Shown: positions 48,417-60,439 of the stretch, piece by piece | How positions within the stretch are numbered: position 1 is the stretch's first letter | Layout: each line of letters starts with the position of its first letter | Assembly (NCBI GenBank): GCA_018873245.2 | Contig: JAEMBT020000009.1 | Location: 2,732,001 to 2,796,000, forward strand | Length of the DNA stretch: 64,000 nt | Direction: 5' to 3' | From: Archegozetes longisetosus | Taxonomy: Eukaryota > Arthropoda > Arachnida > Sarcoptiformes > Trhypochthoniidae | The notes under the pieces: generated by a model | Told to the model about the DNA's origin: nothing | Databases searched by the model: none | The model's input: only the letters and a program-made list of their open reading frames with translations | Made by a program: the position numbers and the translations under genes

Positions 48417-49713
48417 TTAGGTGAACAATAAAGTTTCCGGCCTAAGGCATTTCTAATTATAATAAAATAATTCTTTTTGTATATTATTGTAACGGCATAT
48501 AAATAAGACTCTCGGTTAAAATTTCATGTTCTTATGACTAGTTGTTTACAAGCATTGAACGTTTAAATAACAGTTATGTCTGAAAATTCAATTCAGTTCA
48601 ATACCCGAGATATTCGGGCATTAATTGCGTATTGTTTCAAGAGGAAAATGACAGCCAAAGACACTCACGAAGAGATCAATTCAGTTTTGAGGACAAACAC
48701 TGTTTCATATACAACAGTTAAAAGTTGGTTTCAAGATTTTAGGTTCGGCCGAACATGTCTTGATGACGCCCCGCGTTCGGGCCGTCCAGCGGAGGCCACT
48801 ACCGATGTGAATGTGTCTGCCATTAAAGAACTGATCAAGATAGACCCTCGAATCACATTAGTACAAATGGCAGAGATATTAAAGATATCGAGAGAGACTG
48901 TTCGTAAAATTATGCACAATAATCTCTGCACAAGATATCTTTGTGTCCAATGGGTACCAGATTCGTTAACTGATGAGCAAATGGACATACGTTTGAAAAT
49001 GTGCAGAGAGAACCTGAAGATGTTCGAATTGGAGGGTCCAAACATCATAAATCGATTGGTGACAGGTGATGAGACCTGGGTCTATTTATTTGAAAATCTG
49101 TCATCAAAGGAGGCCAAGTTATGGGTAATTGAAGACGAAGAAGTCCCGAAAATGCCCCTACAAGAGCTTCACGTGAGAAAGTTTATGTATGCAGTCTTTT
49201 TCCGGTCAACCGGTTTGGTCAAAAGTGTGAAGCTGGGCAAACAAGAAAATGTCACCGCGGACTGGTATGCCACCAAATGTCTGCCCCAAGTCTTCGATGC
49301 CATTAGAGAAAAGCGGCCAAAGTCTGGTATTAATCGCATCATTCTGCACCATGATAACGCCCGGCCACACTCAGCTTCACTTACGAAGCAATATTTGGAT
49401 CAAATGGATGTGCAAGTAATGCCCCATCCACCCTACAGCCCAGACCTGGCTCCCTGTGACTTTTGGCTTTTTAAGAATTTGAAAAAGCATTTAAGGGGGC
49501 GCCGCTTTAACACTGAAGAAGAGCTTGACCTGACTGTGAATAAATTTTTCGATAGCATTCCTTCTGAAGAGTGGCGTCGGGTATATGAGAAGTAGCAGGA
49601 TCGAATGAAGCGGTGCATTCGTGCACAAGGAGATTACTTTTGATTATTATTTAAAAAAATTCAATAAAATTCAATTAAATGTACTTAGGCCGGAAACTTT
49701 ATTGTTCACCTAA
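48417..49713 (+). mobile_element. Complete mariner transposon
   Basis: 1297 bp, perfect 29-bp terminal inverted repeats (48417-48445 and 49685-49713, starting TTAGGTGAACAATAAAG), flanked by TA. Contains one intact transposase. Confidence 0.95.
48576..49595 (+). CDS. mariner transposase, intact
   Basis: 339 residues, no stops, normal mariner length. The N-terminal half has two helix-turn-helix regions (IRALIAYCFKRKMTAKDTH; ITLVQMAEILKISRETVRK), which bind the terminal repeats. The catalytic domain has VTGDETWV, HHDNARPH and YSPDLAPCD. The last two aspartates are 34 residues apart, the mariner D,D34D signature. It cuts and pastes the element at TA sites. With intact ends and frame, this copy could be autonomous. 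Confidence 0.95.
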   Translation: MSENSIQFNTRDIRALIAYCFKRKMTAKDTHEEINSVLRTNTVSYTTVKSWFQDFRFGRTCLDDAPRSGRPAEATTDVNVSAIKELIKIDPRITLVQMAEILKISRETVRKIMHNNLCTRYLCVQWVPDSLTDEQMDIRLKMCRENLKMFELEGPNIINRLVTGDETWVYLFENLSSKEAKLWVIEDEEVPKMPLQELHVRKFMYAVFFRSTGLVKSVKLGKQENVTADWYATKCLPQVFDAIREKRPKSGINRIILHHDNARPHSASLTKQYLDQMDVQVMPHPPYSPDLAPCDFWLFKNLKKHLRGRRFNTEEELDLTVNKFFDSIPSEEWRRVYEK

Positions 49714-50703
49714 TATATTGCTTTGGATCGTGCTAAAATTTACATTAGTGTTAGGTTATATTTGATTGAGTGCCAGTGAGTACTTCACGAAATTCATGAA
49801 GTTTTAATGAGTTTCACGAGTTTAATTATTGTTTAAAGTTTTGACGTGATATATTAACTATCCTTAAGAAGTGTACACAAATCGGAAAAACTTTTACATT
49901 ACAACTCAAGTTTAATAAATACGTTCCAAAATATAACTCAGTTCAAAAACTCGGAAAAAGCTGATTTTAAATAAATTTGTATTGCGCTTTTTATACTTTA
50001 CAATTCTTAATGAATTTTCAAACCAAAATAGGGTTTCTTATGATGTACTTATATCATTGATTGATAAGTTCGTAGTATTCAGTTTAGTCCCAAAATTTGA
50101 GTTCGCATGAGACTAAATGGTAAAACAATTTGATAATCGAGATCACCTCCTGCTTTTGTATGAATTTGGCATCAAATCAGTTAAAAAGACTTGACTAATT
50201 AACTGGGATACCCTTAAGCACAATTTATGATCATTTGAAGCGGTTTCTGTCAGTATCTGTTACATTATCAAAGATTTAATTGAGAAAAAGAACCAAAAAA
50301 TTGGCGATATATAGGATAAGCTATGTATACGATGTGGAGAAATTTTTCACGTCCATGCCGAGCTGACTTCAACTCTGTATTTAAGTTCGAAGAGAGCGAA
50401 TTAAATACTGGAGTTGTTTATAAAAGTATTATTTAGAGTGCTTTTTATAGCTCGAGCTTGTTATTATTGAATTTAAACAACTTTAGATAAAAATATGAGT
50501 AATTGTAATTTCCGACTTTTTTTGGACTGAGCTGTATTAGTTTGGTATTTGTTTTGCATTATATCAACTTATTATTAATTTTGATTCGAGTTTCATAATT
50601 CTAATCATAAATGTTCATTGTTTATCATTAGTTCTTAACTCTATTAAAGCACACACACCATAAAACGAAACTATCTTCAGTTTCGGAGAAGTTCCTATTT
50701 TTA
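49714..50703. other. Intergenic, no gene seen
   Basis: AT-rich sequence between two mariner-family elements. Nothing recognised. Confidence 0.4.
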
Positions 50704-51129
50704 TTAGGTTGGTGGTAAATAAATAGCCGTTTGAACATGTTCATACTTGTAGATTGATTATGACTAAACGCATTAGCTAATTTATGTTGTTGGTATATCG
50801 TGTTTATAGTTTATAATATAGTCTATATAATTCACCATTTGTTTATTGTTAATTAACGAAGTAAATCTTTTTGTGAGTTTTTATCAAAATATGAATAAAC
50901 GTGATTTTCGAGTGTTAATGCTTTATGAGTTCAAGCTCGGACGTAACGCTGCAGAAGCTACGCGAAACATCCAGAGAGCTTGGGGCCAGGATGCGGCTAC
51001 AGAACGCACAACGCGCCGTTGGTTTGAAAAATTTCGAAAGTAAAGAAACTTGATAAGTGGGTTCCTCATGAATTGAGTGAAAAACAGCAAAACTATACCA
51101 AATCGGCCATTTATTTTCCACCAACCTAA
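50704..51129 (+). mobile_element. Internally deleted mariner
   Basis: 426 bp, ends ttaggttggtgg(t/a)aaataa as inverted repeats, flanked by TA (50702-50703, 51130-51131). The transposase start is present (MNKRDFRVLMLYEFKLGRN, then TRRWFEKFRK). The frame then joins sequence equivalent to a later part (WVPHELSEKQ) after deletion of most of the gene. It is a different mariner lineage from the 48.4 kb copy. Confidence 0.85.
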
Positions 51130-51806
51130 TATAATAAGGAAAATTTTCTCCATTCGTTTGAGTATAGAAACTAAGTGTTTATTATTTTGTAGATGGACAA
51201 CAAATTTTCAGCTCAATTCTTTTATTGACTGATAAAATTTGATTATCACTTTTTAATGTGCGTCTAACATCTCTGACATTTGACATTTATAAGAATGAAA
51301 TTAAGAAAGTCAAATTTTGTGGATAATTGAAACCATGTCTCTATAAAGTTCTGTAGTGAAAATCAAACATGATCTTTTAGAATTCAAGTCTGAGAAGTAA
51401 TATAATAGCATTATTAATGAGATATTGCTAAGTTTATATCTATTAAACTATTGAGCATACGTTAGATAATCGTTTTCTTAAATTTAACATTCATATGCCC
51501 TATTAAGCTTTCTATATCGTGTACATATGAAATAAAATTATCATTTTCAAAATTCACAAATTAATACTTGACACGCCATATAGGTATTATAAAACATGTA
51601 CGCTTATAATTGATATAATTCTCAAAAACAAATACTAATTTGGTTACATGAATTAGAAAATTATTATAATAAAGCACAAAATTTATTATTTAAATAAGTT
51701 ATTCATTCAATAATAGCTTACTACTCAGTAAAGTATTTCAGGTTTATGTTCGTATTACATCCAAGCTATCTGAAAGTCAGACAAAGATTGAAAAATATCA
51801 ATTATA
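51130..51806. other. Upstream region of receptor pseudogene
   Basis: No gene recognised. The final 100 bases resemble those upstream of the intact receptor. Confidence 0.4.
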
Positions 51807-53024
51807 ATGAATAAAAAATTAAGAAGATTCAATCCAAACGAATTACTACCCGAAAATGTTGTTATCGAGAGTGCTGGAACTCATTTGTATAGAATCGGAT
51901 TATCTCTACATCCAGTTGGATCAGTCAAAAGGAATAAATTTTATAGTCCTATGTTTATACTAATCTTGTTTTTAATTTATCATAAGATCTATCATTTCAT
52001 TACTATTGTCCGATAAAGATTCAAGTTTACTCGAATTAAATGGTGATATGGTTCATTTTATGAATCTTAGAATTCATATGAACATAGCTATAATTATAAT
52101 AACAATTTTATCGCTCGTATCACAAATCATTCATTATTGCAATTATAAGAATGATATAAAGCCTTCTTATCTAAAACCCTTTGAAATGATTTCTGGTTTG
52201 GTTTCACCAAAAAGTATTGGTCTCACAAATGAAGTAGAAGTTTATAAAATAATAAAAGTGTCGAAAATATCATTTTTTGTTTGTCAATTGTTCTCAAATT
52301 CAGTAGTACCTATACTGGCTTTCGCAACATGTATTATTACATTTGGTCAAAATCTTTCATTTGAGAAGTTCATTATTTTAGGCATTCCTTATTCTTTACT
52401 TATATCCTTAACCGCATTGTATATATACACTTTTTTTTTATGGCAATTTTCTATTTCTATATAGTTTGCTATTACTTGAAAAGTAAATTGAGAGAAATTA
52501 ATGAAAGATTAAAAATAATAATAGAGTATTGAAATTATATAACATAATTAAATCATTGAATGATATCTATTCTGAGATTAACGAATATAATAACAATTAC
52601 TGGTCGAAATTTATATTCTGGGTTTGGATTTGTTTAACAATACTCATAAGTACATTTTTATACACAACTTTATTCGGAAAAATGACTTTATTAATCAGAA
52701 CTTTTTTCATTTCAACTACAATATTCATTGTTTCTTGTTTAATTTTCATCATAAATACTGCCTCTTCTGTTAACTTTGAAAAAAAGTCCTATTGAATACC
52801 TACTTCTTTATGTGGAAGAATCTTATCAAACCGTATAAAAGTAAAAAAGTATTTATCAAATTTCAAATAATTTTATGAATATTTTTCAATCCATAGTTGA
52901 TGTCATTCATTGAAAGAATTGGGGAGAAAAGAGTCGGATTTTACTGTTGGAAACTATTCATTATCAATTATTATCGCGGATATGAAGTAAGAATCTCTTT
53001 ATTTTACATGAAGTTTTTAATGTA

Positions 53025-54870
53025 TATCAAAATACACCCTTGGACACAACTATCTTTAGTCAATGAAAGTCGAATAACTTTTGACTGGATGATGCGATTT
53101 TCAAACTGATTTCAGTTAATTTTAGCAAGATAATAGTTATTTTTAAAAGTATAAAATTTTCTTGAAACATCATCATGGTACTAAAACAAATCGGCATCTA
53201 AATTAACCATTGATTTTCATGAAAACTATTGAATTCCTAATTTATTTTTTTTTTTACTAAAACGAACTTTAAAAAATTGATTTCAAATTGAATTTATTTA
53301 AAATTGAATATACAAATAATGTTTGAAAATATTAGTTATTTACAGTATGTACAGTCTTCGACAAAAGTGTCTCATTCGGTTTTTGAGCGTTTTTTAGTAG
53401 TAAAAATTAACGAACTTTGATAATTTTTTTTGAATAAATTGCATGTTGAGACCATCATACTAGGTTGGCGTCGAAATTTCTTGTAAGATGGGTGAATTAT
53501 TCGAGTAAATTTCTCCAGAAGAATTGGACAAGAATTTTTCAATTATGAAGAATTGACACTAAACTAGATATAAAATCATGAACACGTGTATTTTTGTTTA
53601 GCTCAAATATTGTTAGCCTAATAACTAGTCTAAACAGTCAGGGATAGAATCATGATCTCGACTTCAAATTGTTGATAATTTAAACATTTATTAAGAAATT
53701 CTATCGAGACCCCATTTTCTATTCAATACAGTATTGTTTGGCCTGATTAATAGATCTTCATAATAGACCTACCTAAACTTTGTAAAGTGTTGAATTATTA
53801 TTACATTGCGAGGTCTATTATACAAAACTATTAATCAGACCATTACATATATTGCTTAAATAGAGAATGATTTTTTCATAGAATTTCTTGATAAATATTT
53901 AAATTATCTATAATGACGTTGAATCATGATTTTATCCCTTCAGGTTAAAAGTTATGATTTTTGAAAAATCACTCGACTGCTTAGTACTGTAGTTATTAAG
54001 CAAACTGGGCGAATCCGAGCTAATGGGTCTAAAGGTGTTCCCGACCCCCTCACTCCCAAGTGTAACACATCGTTGGATTCAATTCATTGAGCTGAACATT
54101 TTGATATTACACTTTATCATTTCCAACCGAAACATTACTATTTCTGGAGACCGAGACCTAACCCATTCTCCTGTAGTTTATACCAGGCTGTTTGGTTTAC
54201 GACTCGAGAAATCCAGGTTTATCCAATACTGAACCAAACAAAGATGAACACCTCGAGAATTACTTGTGATAGTTGATCAACTGAGGTATCAAAATGCTCA
54301 GTTCGATATCCTGAGTCTAATGGTATATCACTTGGCGGGGTCAGCTACTCCCGTCCGGAGTTGCCCATATGTGGTCACGTTTGGGTCAGAAGTAGTCAAG
54401 TGTAGTATTAAAATGTTCAGCTCGACGAACTGAATCTAATGATGCATCACACTTGGGGTTAAGAGGGAAAGTCCCCTTATACTCATTAGCCCAGATTTAC
54501 CCGGCAAACAATATTTGAGTGAAACAAAATGCACGTGTTTAATGATTTTTCGAGTTTAGTGTCCATTCATCATAATTGAAAAATTATTGTCCAATTGGAG
54601 AAATTTAATAGTTCACCCATCTTACAAGGAATACGACGCCAATCTAGTATGATATCGGTCCCAACATGCAGTTTATTCAAAAATTCATCGAATTCAATTA
54701 ATTTTTTTACTGAAAAGCGCTTAAAAACCGAATGTTAAAAATCATGTTAATAGAAAAATGGCTCATTATCTGGCTACAACTAACTGATATTAATTTGAAA
54801 ATCGAATCATCCAGTCAAAAGAGATTATTCCATTTTAATTGGCTAAAGATAGTTGTATCCTAAGGTATAT
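53025..54870. mobile_element. Nested inverted-repeat elements in receptor intron 2
   Basis: Outer inverted arms lie at about 53025-53140 with 54768-54870 (gactggatgat and complement) and 53374-53575 with 54552-54733 (ttggcgtcg and complement). Inside lie a palindrome at about 53640-53940 (aggcctgattaatag-type ends) and the MITE at 54003-54508. About 230 bases separate the two outer arm blocks on the left but only about 35 on the right, so the left arm has its own insertion. Confidence 0.7.
54003..54508. repeat. Inverted-repeat MITE, copy 2
   Basis: Ends ctgggcgaatccgagctaat and, in reverse, ctgggctaatgagtat. Same family as 7083-7596 by its ends and internal tcgagaa and gtggtca strings. Confidence 0.6.
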
Positions 54871-55505
54871 AAAAATTTATTTTAAATGCCTAATTATTAG
54901 ATAATTGCTGTAATTGGAATATTTTTCCTGAAGATAATTGATATTTCATTATAAATCTCGACTTCATTTATTGACATTCCAACTTTTTCTTCGAATTTAA
55001 GCATTAATCAAAGTTATTGATTGATAAATTTATTTTTGTTTAGTGCTTTAATAATAAGTTAAATATCATGTTATCTAATGGTCACAATATATACCCAATT
55101 AAGAGATGTAATATTTATTACTCTGAGCTAGTAAAGTATATGTAGAATTTTCATTAAAAGTTTGTAGAGCTATTAAAAGCTATGTTCAAATAAGGAATAA
55201 AATTTCAGTAGGCTTTTGTTGATATAAAAGCCACGTTAAGTTATAATACGTATATAAGTAATATTTTGGTTATCAATAGAGACTTCATTCTTACATAAAT
55301 CAATATTTTTATCGGAACGAGATATCAGAGTATTGATTAAATATCTATCTGAATCATAAAATAAGGACATTTTGGCAAAGTTTATTAATACATAAATCAA
55401 TATAAATCAATATTTCTGTAGGTTTTTAAATACTTCTAAGTATAACTCAATATTTCAATAAAATGTTTTGTAATTTATGGTCAGATCATTAAACAGATAT
55501 CAAAA

Positions 55506-56398
55506 GTAATGTATATATGGCGATTCTGGGGCTTATGACTATACAAGTTAACAAACTCTATTTTCATATCATAAATTTAAAAATAACTTAACATTATATA
55601 AAAATAAAAAACATAACTCATACCTTTTTAACTCCCATCATTTTCAACTAACAACATAAAAAACGTAACTAAAAACCATGAAAAAACATAACATTACAAA
55701 TGGGAAAGCTGGGGCGTACGAGCTCATACTTTTCGTACTCTCTAAAATTAGTAAAAAATAGCCTATTTTTATCAAAAAATTAATAAATAGCTAATTTTCA
55801 TCAAATAAATGGTTAATAAATGGTTAATAAAAGCTTTAAATCAAACGAAAAAGCTGGGACAGTACGATTCATACTTTTCTTACTCCTCTAAAACCTTTAA
55901 GATAATACCAAAAGTTGAAATTTTCATATCATTTAATGTGGAATTTAAGCTAAAAAATGCAGAAAGTCGTCTAAAATCATCATGTTTTACTATTAATATT
56001 CTGGGACAGTACGAATTCGTACTTTTCGTACCCCTATAAAATCATTAAAAAGTAAAGTTTTCATATTGTTTAACATGGAATTTAAGCTAAAAACTTCAGA
56101 AAATCACCTAAAACTATTGTAATTTTCTATTAATATTCTGGGACACTACGAACTCGTACTTTTCGTACTCATCTAAAGTTCATGAAAAAGCAGATTTTTA
56201 TCAAATAAAGCATAAAAACTCACAAAAATAGTCAATAGAAAGCCTAAAATTAATCAAAAATACTGGGACAGTACGAACTCGTACTTTCGTATTCCTCTAA
56301 TACTATTAATAAAAACACTAAAAGATAAAGTTTTCACATGAAGAAATAGCCTTTGTCTTAATAAAATTAATGAAAAAAAGTCATTTAGAAACTGTCCC
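55506..56398. repeat. Left arm with tandem sub-repeats
   Basis: Contains at least five spaced units with the core gggacagtacgaactcgtac, then ttttcgtact and ctctaaaa. The core itself is a palindrome (GTACGA..TCGTAC). Units are about 120-150 bases apart. Confidence 0.75.
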
Positions 56399-57209
56399 TG
56401 TGAGATTTTTAGGCTGGTTATTACTTTTCATTATTTCCAATAGTGGTTTACATATTATTAATTGTAAATAAATATATTTCACGTTCAAAATAAATTAGAT
56501 ATGATGAGAGACAGTCATAGACAGCCTTCAATGTATTGAGACAACGCCCATAAGAATTTGACTAAACCTCACGTATAACTTATTGTCAATATTTGTTGTA
56601 ACAATTATTTGAAACGGAGTAATCAGTTTATATTCTATGAAATTAAAGTGAAGTTATAAATGGATAACACGTGATATCTACCCTTGTTTACTATCAGTTT
56701 TTTCATTAATATTTGGCAAACACAACACTTGTACGTCAATTGCCATTACAACCAATCATAATTAAACGGACTTTGTTCACATTTTAAATTTTAGATTTTG
56801 CTATTAATTTTGACATGGTATGAATCTTACAAGGAAGGTAACAGGGGCTACTATAGAAGACCGTCTAATTATTAGACACAAACCATATAAATGTCTGTAC
56901 TCCCCAACGATGGGGAGTTGACCTAGGGGTTCCATACCCCAAAGGGGGTTGGAGGAGAGGCTAAAAGCCAATTTTTATCCAAATCACTCCCAGAGTCTCC
57001 CGTGTGAGTGGAGATCATTGAGAGAGTCACAACACCTATGGGTGGGTCAAAACTTGGTAAGGGGTGACCATAAAAGACGTTGAAGAACTATTCAACACAT
57101 GCAAAATAGTGATGTACAGACGCCTTCAAAACTTCCAGAAGTGGTTTTTGAACAACATTCTACACTAAACATAAGTCAATTTGGATGAAATTTTTATGGA
57201 TAAACTGTG
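56399..57209. other. Unique segment inside the element, partly GC-richer
   Basis: 56830-57130 is visibly richer in G and C than its surroundings, with short hairpins (ccccaacgatgggg; taccccaaagggggt). No protein-like frame was found. It may be a separate insertion. Confidence 0.4.
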
Positions 57210-57635
57210 GATTGTCAACAACTTTTTCGTAGTATAGTACAATACTGTTCGTAGTATCCCAGGAAATTAGTGGTAAATTTGATAGTTTTAGACGACTTTG
57301 TGATATTTTAGCTTTAATTCCATACAAAACGATGCGAAAGTTCAATTTTTAATGTTTTTCATTATTTTTGGGAGTATGATCGTACACCTCGTAGTGTCCC
57401 AGCTTTTTTTGATTGATTTTAGGCTTTCTATTGACTATTTTTGTGAATTTTTTCGTTTTATTTGATGAAAATCTGCTATTTTTTCATGAGTTTTTAGAGG
57501 TTACGAGAGGGTACGAGTTCGTACTGTCTCAGCATTTTTCATTGATTTTGTTGGTTTATTAGCTATTTTGTGAGTTTTATTTGATGAAAATAGGCTATTT
57601 TTCATGCTGTCCCAGGGTCGCCAAATATACACTAC
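57210..57635. repeat. Partial third arm copy
   Basis: Diverged copy in the orientation of the right arm, ending gtcgccaaatatacactac. Suggests an earlier element end or internal duplication. Confidence 0.65.
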
Positions 57636-58135
57636 TAGAGTGCATTCTTAAACACTTTAAAGTGTAAAAATTTTTTATATCAGATTTAAATACTTCAAGT
57701 ACAATAAAGTGAACTTGTTGAACAAAAATATGTACGAATAGCAATATAGTTTTAAAATATTGAATATGGAATATAAGAATGCTAAATTAAACTACTTTAT
57801 CATACTTTGGTTAGTACTTTCATTCCTCAAAATGTTTAGTTTAGCGACATTTTAAAGTGCTATAAGCATAACATTTTTTAGAGTATAGACCGGGGATTAA
57901 CGACCGATTCACAAATTCTCTTAAACTTTTGTTTTAAAAATCTGAGGGCAAAAGAAAGATTGAGATGATTTGTGTAAAATGAAATAATGTGGAGACAAAC
58001 CTTCAATCAAAAGTCTCAATTCTGACGTTACACACATAAGATAAGATAAACTTTATCTTTTTTTTATTAAACTTAGTTGAAGAAATTTTATCATTCGTTT
58101 CCATCGCAAATTTCTTTATATCTACAATCGAGAAA

Positions 58136-60365
58136 ATGGAGGAAATTAATAAATACAAAATTATCAAACAATTGAATTTGAATCAAGATTTCATCAAAAA
58201 TATCAAACTTTTTTATGTTTTTCAAGATAAATTATATAAATATAACGTAATAATTGTTACAAATGATGACAAAACATATGTTTATGGTAGTAATGTTCAT
58301 GGAGCCTTAGGCTTTGGTCATTCGAATGAAGTAAAAGAGTTGACTCTAAATGAAGAATTGAGTAACAAACAAATAGTTGATTTAAATAATAGTTATTGGC
58401 ATACAATTGCGCGCACTATAGATGGAAACATTTATTGTTGGGGATGTAACGGGGATACAATAAGTAAAGGGTTTTTTTGGTTTAGAAGAAATGATGAAAA
58501 GATATATAAACCAGAATTAAATCAATATTTACTTGATAAACATATTACTGATATTAGTTGTGGTGAAAGTCATACACTTGTTCTGACAATTGGTGGTCGT
58601 GTTTATGCGTGGGGTAATAACGAAAAAGGACAGATTGGAAATGGAAATAATGTTTCTTTATCAATTCCATGTTATGTGAATGGATTTAATGGAGAAAAAG
58701 TTAAAGCTATTGTATGTGGTTATTGGCATTCAATGGCTTTAACGGAGACGGGGAATGTTTTTAGCTGGGGTTCGAATACTTATGGACAACTGGGTTTCAA
58801 AAATTTGAAAGAAAATGGTTCAATAAATGAGCCAAAACTTATCGAAATTAATGAAACTATTGATAAAATAAGTTGTGGTATTGGACACAGCTTATTGTTA
58901 TCACGTGATGGTGATATTTTTGTGTTTGGTAGGAATTTAGAAGGACAACTCGGAGACAGAAACAATCAAAGAGAAGTGTGAAACTCCTTTGAAATTAAAG
59001 AATCAAAACAAATTAGTTGATATCGCATCACATCATCATTTTCACTTTTCAATGGCTTTATCATTAGAAGGAATTATTTTCATGTGGGGTACATGTGGGG
59101 GAGAATTAATTAAAACTCCTATTCAAACACAATTTAGGAGTTTCAAAGATGCTTTAGTCCATTACAAACAAATCACATACAAAACAATAGTTATTGGCAA
59201 CAAACTAGATATTTATAGGAACAAAAAGTACACTCTAAAAAACAGATTGACTGAATTAGCTGATCAAACAATTGCTCTTCCACCTAAGCCCCAATCAAAT
59301 CATGGAGTGATACTATCAGAAAGTGATGTGAATGATCAAATAAAATCATTTACAGACTATAGAACAAGATATGAACATGATTTCAAACAGATAGAAATGA
59401 TTGGAAAAGGAAGTTTTGGAGAGGTTTACAAAGCGTTAAACTCATTTGACCAACAATATTATGCAATTAAAAAGATTTCACTGAGCCGTAATATTTTTTA
59501 TTTAAGTTTTAAAGTATTCGACATAGATATTTTCATAAAAATTTTCTAGGTCTTCCTGATAAACTTAAACAAAAAAGTTCAGAAGAATTAAAAATTATGG
59601 CAAAATTACAAAGCGATCATATCGTCCAGTATAAGAATTCATGGGTCGAAAACAATGAAATTCTATACATTCAAATGGAGTTATGCTTCAGTACTTTGAA
59701 AGAAATATTACTGAAAAAGAGACGAGTTTAAGAGAGACTAGAATTACTACCAGAATATTACATCTCAAGCGAATCAAAGAAATATTATAAGCTAATTTCT
59801 TTTAATGAGTAGATAACTAATGGTAAAGAAAAGTTAGCTGATTTTGGATTAACTGTGGTTCACAGTATGATAAACAGACTCATACACAAGATATTGGAAC
59901 CCTTAGATATATGGCGCCAGAAGTTAAAGGAGGAAGAAATTATGACACAAAGGCAGACATTTATAGCTTGGGTCCTGTTACTCAAGATGTATTTGATATC
60001 GATATCCAATTGTAAGTAACATATCGAAAATTACGATGATCGTTATCTTATGATCAATTTTTCAATTTGCTAGATCCTCAGCTAATACAATAGCAGATCA
60101 ACTTTTGAATGGAAAGTATTCAACTATCTATAAAATTATCGAGAATATGATGTCAGTATTGAAAGATTCTAGACAAACTTGTGATCAAATATTAAAAGAT
60201 GAAATTTCATGGTTACTGACTATGAATGAACTAGAAATTGATTTTTCGCAACAGTCATTAAATAATACGTCAATAGAAGAAAATTTTCATCGGTTTTTTT
60301 ATCAAAACAAAATTAAAATTTCGATAAATACTCAAAGTAAATTTACAAATCCAATACTGTGTTAA
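58136..60365 (+). pseudogene. RCC1-repeat plus eIF2-alpha-kinase-like gene, damaged
   Basis: From MEEINKYKIIKQLN, residues 30-281 form about five RCC1 blades (TYVYGSNVHGALGFGHS, GRVYAWGNNEKGQIGNG, GNVFSWGSNTYGQLGF, GDIFVFGRNLEGQLGD). A 1-nt shift at about 58969-58978 leads to a further blade and then a kinase N-lobe (IEMIGKGSFGEVYKA, YYAIKKISLS). An intron of about 60 bases appears to end at 59549. EELKIMAKLQSDHIVQYKNS and YIQMELCFSTLKEIL follow, wording like PEK/GCN2-group kinases. LADFGL and GTLRYMAPEVK remain, but the HRD catalytic loop is gone and two stops lie before LADFGL. A last exon (about 60075-60364) ends NPILC. So it is a dead or kinase-dead copy. Confidence 0.72.
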
Positions 60366-60439
60366 TAGAAATATTTGATAGTCCTATTGAGCAATATTAA
60401 TGATGAGTTTTTTAAATGGCTGTTCCAGATCAAATTTGG

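Larger units (their letters stand above)
51807..54954 (+). pseudogene. Gustatory-receptor-like gene, frameshifted paralogue
   Basis: Exons by comparison: 51807-52840, 52897-52986 and 54901-54954. It starts MNKKLRRFNPNELLPENVV, nearly the same as the intact gene at 42932. Exon 1 is broken by frame changes near 51980-52010, 52460-52530 and 52785. Exons 2 and 3 (VGFYCWKLFIINYYRGYE; IIAVIGIFFLKIIDISL, stop) and their splice sites are intact. Intron 2 is swollen from 83 to about 1900 bases by nested inverted-repeat elements. The clean last exons suggest a recent death. Confidence 0.82.
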
